A stretch of 5,769 bases of DNA, taken from Candidatus Acidiferrales bacterium. GTDB lineage: Bacteria; Acidobacteriota; Terriglobia; Acidiferrales; UBA7541. Each line of letters starts with the position of its first letter. Position 1 is the first letter of the stretch. Of this stretch, positions 1 through 5,206 are shown one piece after another. The position numbers and the translations under genes were made by a program. The DNA lies in assembly GCA_955651735.1 (NCBI GenBank), contig CATPAM010000535.1, positions 1-5,769 on the forward strand, given 5' to 3'. The notes beneath the pieces are model-generated. The model saw only the letters and a list, made by a program, of their open reading frames with translations, did no database searches and had not been told where the DNA came from.

Positions 1-1043
1 CCCGCGGTGTGCCATTTGCGCGACTGCATCAAGGCCAAAACGCAAAGCCCCACGACCCCAGCGACGGTCGTTAGCCGCAGCGCCAGCGCGCCCACCCAAC
101 CCGAATACAGCGGAACGCGCAAGACGTCCGGCAGCACATAGACAGCGAACACAACAAACCAATGGAGCTCCAATGGCAAGCGCATGGCCGCCCAGGACTC
201 CGGCGCGCCATCGCGTCGGATTCTATCCGCCACAAAACAGCCCACGCCAAACACAAGCGCGATGCCGGACAAAATGTAATAGCGCATGCCATAGAGCGCC
301 AACTGGTCGCTGCCGTTGTAAATGCCTGGACCGAACGTATCCCACACGCCGAACGACTCGTAATGCCTCATCAAATTGAGGTGCACCACCCCTACCGCGA
401 GCAGCGCCGCGCCGGACACCGCCGGCTTCCACCGGCCAGGCAGCGAGCGCCACAAAACGACATAGCCCGCGCAGCCCACTAGCCAAGCAAACCCCTGCGG
501 ATGAGCAATCAAGACAAGGCCGGCAAGCACGACGGCCAGGATGAGTTCCCTGCCCCGCCCGCTCCACACAAGTGCCGTGGCAAAAAATCCCAGGCCAAGC
601 GAAAGGTAGTAGTTGAAGAAACCGACGTTAAATGTCCAGCCGTAGGCAAGTATCATCAGGCATGGCAGCAAGAACCACGGTGGACGGCGCGACACAGCGG
701 CGAGGAGCGCAAATGCGCCCCAAAAGAAGATGAGCACGCAGAGCGGCACAACAATCTTCTGTGCCACCGACAGCCCGAACAAATTCCCAAACTTTAAGAG
801 GAGAAGATCAAACAGGACATTGTTCCATTGCCGGGCGAGGTAAAGCCCAGGCGCTTGCCCGCGCTCAATCAGTTGTGCGAGCCAGGCATTGTAAACGTGG
901 CTGGCAAGATCGCCGGCCTCAATGCGCCGATGCCAAAAACACGGGATAAGCAGGCCTGCGGAAATCGCCAAGGCCCGCAGCCAGAATCGCCGCAGGAAAT
1001 CGGTCGCGGCTTTAAGAGCTGATGCGTCTCTGTCCGTCTCCAT
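1..1043 (-). CDS. Polytopic membrane protein, GT-C glycosyltransferase-like (3' end outside window)
   Basis: Open minus-strand frame from ATG at 1043 to the left edge, giving 347 residues without a stop; the C-terminus lies outside the window. The protein is strongly hydrophobic, with about nine likely membrane segments (roughly residues 22-36, 97-117, 123-158 as two, 166-181, 184-199, 208-225, 253-272, 293-307, 316-340). After the first segment comes a hydrophilic loop with E42, D45 and H49 (IEAGDLASHVYNAWL), then an amphipathic stretch. GT-C lipid-phosphate-sugar-dependent glycosyltransferases have this arrangement, with acidic residues in the first extracytoplasmic loop, so a role in envelope sugar transfer is possible but not proven. 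The start is supported by composition; the GAGAAG before it abuts the ATG, too close for a good ribosome site, and an in-frame TTG lies six codons upstream. It follows the LRV gene on the same strand after 153 bases in which I see no clear terminator or promoter. Real gene: confident. Function: tentative. Confidence 0.85.
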   Translation of the reverse strand, partial: METDRDASALKAATDFLRRFWLRALAISAGLLIPCFWHRRIEAGDLASHVYNAWLAQLIERGQAPGLYLARQWNNVLFDLLLLKFGNLFGLSVAQKIVVPLCVLIFFWGAFALLAAVSRRPPWFLLPCLMILAYGWTFNVGFFNYYLSLGLGFFATALVWSGRGRELILAVVLAGLVLIAHPQGFAWLVGCAGYVVLWRSLPGRWKPAVSGAALLAVGVVHLNLMRHYESFGVWDTFGPGIYNGSDQLALYGMRYYILSGIALVFGVGCFVADRIRRDGAPESWAAMRLPLELHWFVVFAVYVLPDVLRVPLYSGWVGALALRLTTVAGVVGLCVLALMQSRKWHTA

Positions 1044-1196
1044 CTTCTCGTATGTTGACAAGTTGTTACGGTCGGAGCGAGGCGCAGAGTAGCACAGAGC
1101 GTTCTGCACGCGCTATTGGGATGGTTCCGCCACATTCGTCAGTAGCGTAGCGATGACAGTGTCCTTGTATTTGCGTTGGGAGGGTAAAGGGCTGCT

Positions 1197-1763
1197 CTAT
1201 TTCGAGGGCTGGCTTTCGCCCAGGCGCTTGAGCCGGTCGCGGAGCCGACGCTGCAACGGCGTAGGCGTATTCGGATTGAAGGCCACCAAGTACCACAGAG
1301 GCTGGCTGCGATCCCGGCTGAGCCACGCCAGCGTCGCAGCGTCCGCGTTCGGATGCCGCGCCACATTCTCGCGAATCGCGCCGTAGGGATGCTTGGCCAG
1401 CTTGTTCAAAGTTTTCGCGTTCGACCGCGGATGCTCGCTGATCAGCCTCAGCAGATAAAAATCTTCTTCCGGCGCCTGCTTCACCAATTTTTCCAGCATC
1501 TCCGGCTTGGCATCGGCGCTGAGCACCAAGCCGATCTTTTCGTCCCAAGCGGTGTTGATCTGGTTCAGCTCCCGCGTGCGCGCGTGAATCAGCTCTTCCA
1601 GGGTGCGCCGCTCCTGTTGCATGCGCGCAATCGGCAGCTCCGAGCCCTCCAGCGAATCGAGAACGCGCAGCAGGTGCTGCCTCTCGCCGAATACAATCTG
1701 CGAGGTGCGCGTGCTGGGCCCCTTTTCCTTTTCTTTATGCTGCACCAGGTCGGAACGTCGCAT
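1197..1763 (-). CDS. LRV (leucine-rich repeat variant) repeat protein
   Basis: A 188-residue soluble protein. The C-terminal half holds degenerate helical repeats of the LRV type: units near residues 86-111, 116-140 and 141-165, each with a leucine-rich helix followed by a second helix ending in HP or NP (SEHPRSN, AKHPYGAIRENVARHPNAD, VAFNPNTP). LRV repeats form a right-handed alpha/3-10 superhelix and are presumed to mediate binding; no enzyme motif is visible. Unlike the Azotobacter LRV protein, this one has no cysteine, so it cannot carry an Fe-S cluster. Residues 45-72 (RMQQERRTLEELIHARTREL region) look like a short coiled coil. The frame stays open upstream to a TTG at 1877, but the extra 38 residues look non-coding. 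ATG 1763 has GGAG 11 bases upstream and begins the charged, protein-like part. It is divergent from the 89-residue gene. Family assignment good, biological role unknown. Confidence 0.82.
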   Translation of the reverse strand: MRRSDLVQHKEKEKGPSTRTSQIVFGERQHLLRVLDSLEGSELPIARMQQERRTLEELIHARTRELNQINTAWDEKIGLVLSADAKPEMLEKLVKQAPEEDFYLLRLISEHPRSNAKTLNKLAKHPYGAIRENVARHPNADAATLAWLSRDRSQPLWYLVAFNPNTPTPLQRRLRDRLKRLGESQPSK

Positions 1764-1993
1764 CGTGTTGGCTGCTCCGGCACTCTCCCCTCGCAAGCCT
1801 GTGCCAGGGATTGTGCCCAAAACCACGTAGATTTCTCGCGTTAGACCCACGGCGTAAGTCGCATTCCGCTGGGTCAATGCGGATTATGTTCCCGCTGCTG
1901 CGTAGGGTAAAGTTACCAACGTACTGTATGTGCCCGAAGTGCAACGTCTGCGAAGCGCGTTTTTGCGCGCGATTGGAATGAGGACCAACGCCC
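1764..1993. other. Divergent intergenic region
   Basis: This 230-base gap separates the LRV gene (minus) from the 89-residue protein gene (plus) and must hold the promoters of both. I could not find a good -35/-10 pair on either strand. A TTGACC on the minus strand (1877 to 1872) lacks a matching -10 at normal spacing, and the plus-strand TACTGT at 1922-1927 is a weak -10 match without a -35. The only clear structure is the small hairpin at 1955-1970. Confidence 0.5.
1955..1970 (+). other. Small GC hairpin in the leader of the 89-residue protein gene
   Basis: GCGCG (1955-1959) pairs perfectly with CGCGC (1966-1970) around a T-rich six-base loop, 10 bases before the Shine-Dalgarno-like GAGGA (1980-1984). 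In the transcript it could form a short hairpin just upstream of the ribosome site. Five base pairs is short and may be chance in GC-rich DNA. Confidence 0.35.
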
Positions 1994-2263
1994 ATGTCCG
2001 CGTTTGAGGATCACAAAGAGGAATTGGAGCACTACGAGCAGATGTTTGGCCGCGAACGTGGCCGCCTGGCGGTTTCGCTGGACCGTCTCACCAACGCCCT
2101 GGTCTTGGTCGGACAACATGGCGTCTATTGCACCAGCCAGCGCAATCCCGCTCTTCCCGCCATGGACATTCGCATCATCGCGAACGAACTGGCCCACGCG
2201 AAAGAACTGGTGCAATCGGTAATGGAGGAGTTGCGCCGAACGAAGGATTCGGCCCAGAGTTAA
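1994..2263 (+). CDS. Small helical protein of unknown function (89 aa)
   Basis: I do not recognise this protein. It has 89 residues, is hydrophilic and predicted mostly helical: a charged N-terminal helix (EDHKEELEHYEQMFGRERGR), a hydrophobic-patterned middle with single C46 (VLVGQHGVYC), a proline-containing break (NPALPAMD, about residues 51-58), and a long C-terminal amphipathic helix rich in E, K and R (residues 59-85). There is no signal peptide or membrane segment, so it is probably cytoplasmic and could oligomerise through the helices. A ribosome site, AGGA at 1981-1984, lies nine bases before the ATG and supports the start. The stop codon lies 11 bases from the stop of the converging MBL gene. 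The ribosome site, compact ending and balanced composition make it likely to be real despite its size. Confidence 0.7.
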   Translation: MSAFEDHKEELEHYEQMFGRERGRLAVSLDRLTNALVLVGQHGVYCTSQRNPALPAMDIRIIANELAHAKELVQSVMEELRRTKDSAQS

Positions 2264-2266
2264 ATG

Positions 2267-2285
2267 CCCGCGCGCTAGTCGCGGG
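2267..2285. terminator. Shared hairpin between convergent genes (possible bidirectional terminator)
   Basis: A perfect inverted repeat, CCCGCG (2267-2272) and CGCGGG (2280-2285), with a seven-base loop, begins four bases after the plus-strand stop codon and contains the stop codon of the minus-strand MBL gene in its loop region. It is placed where both converging transcripts need to end. Neither side has a proper T tract (only ATTTAA on the minus-strand side), so intrinsic termination would be weak; a role in 3'-end stability is equally possible. Confidence 0.45.
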
Positions 2286-2976
2286 ACACGAGAAAGGGAT
2301 TCGACTGCCGCTCTTCGCCGATGCTCGTCGTCGGCCCGTGCCCGGGATGCACCACCGTGTCATCCGGTAGCGCCATCAACTTGCCGCGCAGCGAGTCCAT
2401 GATCTCTTCCATGGACCCGCCCCACAAATCGGTCCTTCCGATACTCCCAGCAAAAAGCGTGTCTCCCGCAAAAAGCTGCGGCGCGGCTAGCGTTATTTTC
2501 CCGGCTTCCGACGGCATGTACAGCGAGACGCTTCCCGGCGTGTGCCCGGGTGTATGAATCACGTGCGCCTCGAGCGAACCCCATTGCAATGCATCGCCGT
2601 CGGTCAGCACTTGATCCACGTCGGTAAGCTCCGGCGGCATTATGCCGAGAAACGCGGCCTGGACATCCATCGCTTGATAGAGCGGCAGGTCTTCGCGGTG
2701 CATCATCACCGGTGCGCCAGTGTATTTGTGCAGCTTGCTGAGGCCGCCGATGTGGTCGATATGCGCGTGGGTGCTGACGATCGCCTTTACCGTTAGCTTG
2801 TGCCGGCCGAGCAGATCCAGAATGCGGCTCACCTCATCGCCGGGATCGATAACTAGCGCCTCCCGCGTCACCGGATCGCCGATGATCGAGCAGTTGCATT
2901 GCAGCATCCCCACCGGAATAGAGATGTGCAGAAAGCCGTGCTTTTCCACGCCCACCACTGGAATTGGCTGGTCCAT
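2275..2976 (-). CDS. MBL-fold metallo-hydrolase, glyoxalase II-like (YcbL/GloB type)
   Basis: A 233-residue metallo-beta-lactamase-fold hydrolase, close to the usual length of the short YcbL-type glyoxalase II-like enzymes. The metal-binding set is complete: THAHIDH (H70, H72, D74, H75), H145 in HTPGHTPG, D172 in FAGDTLF, and H213 in HPGHGPTT. The N-terminal PVGMLQCNCSIIGD and the C-terminal SNPFL are typical of this subgroup. Family knowledge suggests hydrolysis of S-lactoylglutathione or a related thioester in the cytoplasm with a two-metal centre, but the substrate cannot be read from sequence. The frame is open back to 3102; ATG 2976 is preferred because it starts just before the conserved domain and sits at the expected transcription start of an extended -10 box. 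There is no Shine-Dalgarno sequence, in line with leaderless translation. It is divergent from ygfZ and convergent with the 89-residue gene. Confidence 0.93.
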   Translation of the reverse strand: MDQPIPVVGVEKHGFLHISIPVGMLQCNCSIIGDPVTREALVIDPGDEVSRILDLLGRHKLTVKAIVSTHAHIDHIGGLSKLHKYTGAPVMMHREDLPLYQAMDVQAAFLGIMPPELTDVDQVLTDGDALQWGSLEAHVIHTPGHTPGSVSLYMPSEAGKITLAAPQLFAGDTLFAGSIGRTDLWGGSMEEIMDSLRGKLMALPDDTVVHPGHGPTTSIGEERQSNPFLVSRD

Positions 2977-2983
2977 CAGACAC

Positions 2984-2992
2984 AGTATAACA
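2984..2992 (-). promoter_or_regulatory. Extended -10 promoter of the MBL gene, likely leaderless
   Basis: Read on the minus strand this is TGTTATACT, an extended -10 box (TGn plus TATACT, five of six consensus bases). Seven bases separate its last T from the ATG at 2976, so transcription should begin at or within a base or two of the start codon. No good -35 is seen at 17 bases, as is common for extended -10 promoters. This is inferred from spacing, not measured. Confidence 0.6.
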
Positions 2993-3041
2993 TTCGCTGC
3001 GCGGCGCATCATCGCCTGCAAAACGGGGTCGACAGCAGCTT

Positions 3042-3050
3042 TGCTACACT
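3042..3050 (+). promoter_or_regulatory. Extended -10 promoter candidate for ygfZ
   Basis: TGCTACACT holds the TGn extension plus TACACT (four of six -10 matches), with no strong -35. Predicted initiation near 3057 gives a leader of about 18 bases before the ATG at 3075. It lies back to back with the MBL promoter about 50 bases away, so one regulator could affect both genes. Confidence 0.45.
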
Positions 3051-3074
3051 GTTGAGGGCGGCAACCGCGCCCGC

Positions 3075-4175
3075 ATGCATATGCAAGCCCCCGAAACTGC
3101 AAAACTAATCGATACCCCGCTCGGAGCTTTCCATGAGCAGGCCGGAGCGAAAATGGGCGCGTGGTTCGGGTGCGCGCTGCCCAACGATTTCGGCGATTGG
3201 CACCGTGAATACTGGTTCGCTCACAAATCTGTGGCGCTGATCGACAAGAATTACCGCTCCTATCTCTCCTTCACCGGCCCCGACCGCGTGCGCTATCTCA
3301 ACGCCATTCTCACCAACAACATAAAAGATCTGCCGCCAGGGCATGGCAACGTTTCGCTCCTGCTCAATCCGCAGGGACGAATCCTCGCGGAGCTTGAAAC
3401 CTACGCGCTGCCCGAAGGTCTATTTTGTGTCTCCTACGCGATGATCCGAGAGCACCTCATCGAAACGCTCGACAAATACATCATCATGGACGACGTCAGT
3501 CTCACCGATGACACGCAGCGTTTCGGCACGCTGGCGCTGGAAGGACCGACCGCCGCGCGCATTGTCAGCGAGCTGACCGGAGTCGATCTGCATTCGCTAG
3601 CGGAACTCGCTCGACAGGACACTCGTGCTGGAACGATTCCCTGCACCGTCATTCGCCGCTCGCCCGGAAAATTTGGCGGAGCCGAATTCCTGGTGGAACG
3701 CGCCCACTTGGAGGCGCTGTGGCAAGCGCTTCAAGAAAAAACCAAGGTCGCGGCTGGTGGCCCCATCGGCTACACCGCGCTCAGCGCGCTTCGCCTCGAA
3801 CAAGACATCCCCTGGTTCAGCTATGACTTCGGCGAAAAACAAATCCCTCACGAAGCCGCGCTGGAAAACAGTCACATCAGCTACACTAAGGGCTGCTACA
3901 CGGGCCAGGAAATTGTCGAACGCGTCCGCTCCCGCGGCCAGGTCAACCGCCGCCGCGTCGGCCTGCGTTTCACCGGCGAAACCGTCCCCGCACCCGGCGA
4001 TATTCTGACCTCGGACGGCAAAGAAGCCGGTTTCGTCACGCGAGCAGCATTCGCACCCGCGCTCTCCTCTGCGATCGGTATGGGCTACGTCCGAAAGGAC
4101 AACAACTCACCGGGCAATACATTGGAATGGCAAGGCGGAACCGCGACAGTTACAAATTTGCCTGCGGACTCGTAA
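3075..4175 (+). CDS. ygfZ: YgfZ/GcvT-family folate-binding protein
   Basis: A 366-residue member of the YgfZ branch of the GcvT-like fold, somewhat longer than E. coli YgfZ. The diagnostic signature KGCYTGQE is at residues 272-279 with the conserved cysteine C274, followed by IVERVRSRG. This separates it from the glycine-cleavage T protein, which lacks that cysteine. Other family features are the FTGPDRVRYLNAILTNNI segment (66-83), NPQGRILAELE (98-108), ALEGP (154-158) and PHEAALE (258-264) ahead of the signature. YgfZ proteins bind tetrahydrofolate and help keep or repair Fe-S clusters in proteins such as MiaB; they act in the cytoplasm. ATG 3075 and ATG 3081 are both possible starts, two codons apart, and neither has a well-spaced ribosome site (GAGG lies 17 bases upstream). 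The gene is divergent from the MBL gene, and its 3' end overlaps the antisense end of the GH16 frame by 91 bases. Confidence 0.95.
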   Translation: MHMQAPETAKLIDTPLGAFHEQAGAKMGAWFGCALPNDFGDWHREYWFAHKSVALIDKNYRSYLSFTGPDRVRYLNAILTNNIKDLPPGHGNVSLLLNPQGRILAELETYALPEGLFCVSYAMIREHLIETLDKYIIMDDVSLTDDTQRFGTLALEGPTAARIVSELTGVDLHSLAELARQDTRAGTIPCTVIRRSPGKFGGAEFLVERAHLEALWQALQEKTKVAAGGPIGYTALSALRLEQDIPWFSYDFGEKQIPHEAALENSHISYTKGCYTGQEIVERVRSRGQVNRRRVGLRFTGETVPAPGDILTSDGKEAGFVTRAAFAPALSSAIGMGYVRKDNNSPGNTLEWQGGTATVTNLPADS

Positions 4176-5131
4176 CGGTGGGCGCCTTCAAGTGGGCGCA
4201 CCAAGGGACAACTGTACGCGCCGACAGGCTCGCGCGACCGCTTTGTCTTTCGCTTGTACACTCTCACGTAATCCACAAGCATGGTTTGCGGAAACATCGT
4301 CGTCCCATCCGGTGAGCCCGGCCAGTCTCCGCCCACCGCCACACTCAAGATGAGGAAGAATCGGTGATTGAAGACCCACGTCCCGCCGGCCGGCCACTGC
4401 GCCGAAGTGAATGTCGCATATAAATTTGCATCCAGATAAAACCGAACTGTGCCAGGCTCCCACTCCGCCGCATAGACGTGAAAATCGTCCGACAATCTCT
4501 GCCCCGCCGGCAGCGTGATCGTCGCCGTCAAATCGCTGGTTGCATTCGTGGAGCTCGGACCGTGCAGCGAGCCATGGTTGACTCCCGCTTCCTTGCCGAC
4601 GTTTTCCATGATGTCGATCTCGCCGCACTTCGGCCAGCCAACCGAACCATAATTCTCTCCCAGCAGCCAGAAGGCAGACCACATTGCCTGGCCCGCAGGC
4701 AGCTTGATACGCGCTTCGAATCTCCCATACGCTTGCGAGAACAAGCCTTGCGTCTTCAGTCGCGCTGACGTGTAGCTGGACTTCGCGCCGCCCAGGCCAA
4801 CATATGCCTCTTGCCGCGCCGTAATTACCAGCTTCCCGTCCTCAATCCGCGCATTCTCGCGCCGGTTTGTGTAGTACTCGAGTTCGTGATTTCCCCACCC
4901 GCTTCCGCCAATATCATAAGTCCACTTCGAAGCATCCGGCAGTGATCCGTCCTGCCCGTTAAACTCATCACTCCAAACCAACATGTAACCCTTCGGCGCC
5001 TTCTCGTTCCGCGCCTCCCCTCCCAACGGGGGCAAACTCAGCGCAGCAAGCAAACAGATGCAGCGGCGAGTGTTTTGACTCGCAAGCGCGAACAATAAAT
5101 TACGCACTCTTTGAACTTGCCACCACCGCAT
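4085..5131 (-). CDS. Secreted GH16 beta-glucanase (laminarinase-like) with unusual C-terminal tail
   Basis: A 348-residue glycoside hydrolase family 16 protein. The domain runs from about LVWSDEFNG (51-59) to DYVRVYK (287-293). The catalytic signature GEIDIMENVG gives nucleophile E171, D173 and acid/base E176. AFWLLGEN (153-160), FHVYAAEWEPG (217-227) and VAVGGDWPGSPDG (264-276) are further hallmarks of bacterial laminarinase-like members, which cleave beta-1,3 or mixed-linkage glucans. The N-terminus is signal-like: basic residues, then CICLLAALS (24-32), so export is likely, though the region SLPPLGGEARNEKAPKG before the domain is odd. The start is uncertain: ATG 5131 has only GGGG six bases upstream, and a TTG at 5095 would give a more classical signal peptide. 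The open frame continues up to 5533, but that part is the antisense of the next gene. Beyond VYKR the frame goes on for 54 residues unlike GH16 and overlaps ygfZ. Confidence 0.9.
   Translation of the reverse strand: MRWWQVQRVRNLLFALASQNTRRCICLLAALSLPPLGGEARNEKAPKGYMLVWSDEFNGQDGSLPDASKWTYDIGGSGWGNHELEYYTNRRENARIEDGKLVITARQEAYVGLGGAKSSYTSARLKTQGLFSQAYGRFEARIKLPAGQAMWSAFWLLGENYGSVGWPKCGEIDIMENVGKEAGVNHGSLHGPSSTNATSDLTATITLPAGQRLSDDFHVYAAEWEPGTVRFYLDANLYATFTSAQWPAGGTWVFNHRFFLILSVAVGGDWPGSPDGTTMFPQTMLVDYVRVYKRKTKRSREPVGAYSCPLVRPLEGAHRYESAGKFVTVAVPPCHSNVLPGELLSFRT
4178..4199. repeat. Short direct repeat after ygfZ
   Basis: GTGGGCGC occurs at 4178-4185 and again at 4192-4199, a 14-base period, immediately after the ygfZ stop and inside the GH16 C-terminal tail. 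It is a short exact repeat and could be a slippage site or chance. I see no good terminator hairpin for the two convergent genes in this stretch. Confidence 0.4.
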
Positions 5132-5155
5132 GTCCAACCCCAGTCCACATGGACA
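5131..5155. promoter_or_regulatory. Nested inverted repeats between GH16 and the dehydrogenase (operator candidate)
   Basis: TGTCCA (5131-5136) is mirrored by TGGACA (5150-5155), and inside it GTCCA (5143-5147) is mirrored by TGGAC (5150-5154) with a two-base gap. The elements touch the GH16 start codon on one side and coincide with the -35 box of the dehydrogenase promoter on the other. A repressor bound here could control both genes. The half-sites are short, so the call is tentative. Confidence 0.35.
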
Positions 5156-5178
5156 CACTACGCCGCACTCGCTAAACT
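5150..5178 (+). promoter_or_regulatory. Sigma-70-type promoter candidate for the MDR dehydrogenase gene
   Basis: TGGACA (5150-5155, five of six -35 matches) and TAAACT (5173-5178, four of six -10 matches) are separated by exactly 17 bases. Initiation near 5185 would leave a leader of about 22 bases that keeps the CGGAGG ribosome site at 5197-5202. Confidence 0.55.
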
Positions 5179-5206
5179 CCCAACCCGAAAACAAAGCGGA
5201 GGCATC

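Noticed and set aside
162..1022. Several plus-strand open frames over the first kilobase
   Set aside because: Their translations are rich in R, H, Q and P and lack any family pattern. The minus-strand frame over the same bases encodes a continuous membrane protein, so these are antisense shadows.
1066..1548. A 160-residue minus-strand frame overlapping the LRV gene
   Set aside because: It is a different frame of the same strand with low-complexity translation, while the LRV frame shows clear repeats. The part beyond the LRV stop has no recognisable content.
1839..1877. Minus-strand promoter from TTGACC (1877-1872)
   Set aside because: The -35 box matches well, but no acceptable -10 lies 15 to 18 bases downstream; TCTAAC at 1844-1839 is too far.
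2977..3102. N-terminal extension of the MBL frame up to 3102
   Set aside because: It would overlap the start of ygfZ, looks non-coding, and would put the strong extended -10 box inside the coding region.
3597..4008. Open frames on both strands inside ygfZ
   Set aside because: They overlap the well-supported ygfZ coding region and have no family features.
4176..4260. Terminator between ygfZ and GH16
   Set aside because: The GC-rich arms GGTGGGCGCC and GGGCGCACC pair with two G-G mismatches and have no T tract, so the match is better described as a short direct repeat.
4188..4682. Separate minus-strand 164-residue frame inside GH16
   Set aside because: Most of it is out-of-frame translation of the GH16 domain. 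Only its stop position is of interest, as a possible ending after a frameshift, and this is reported under the GH16 tail.
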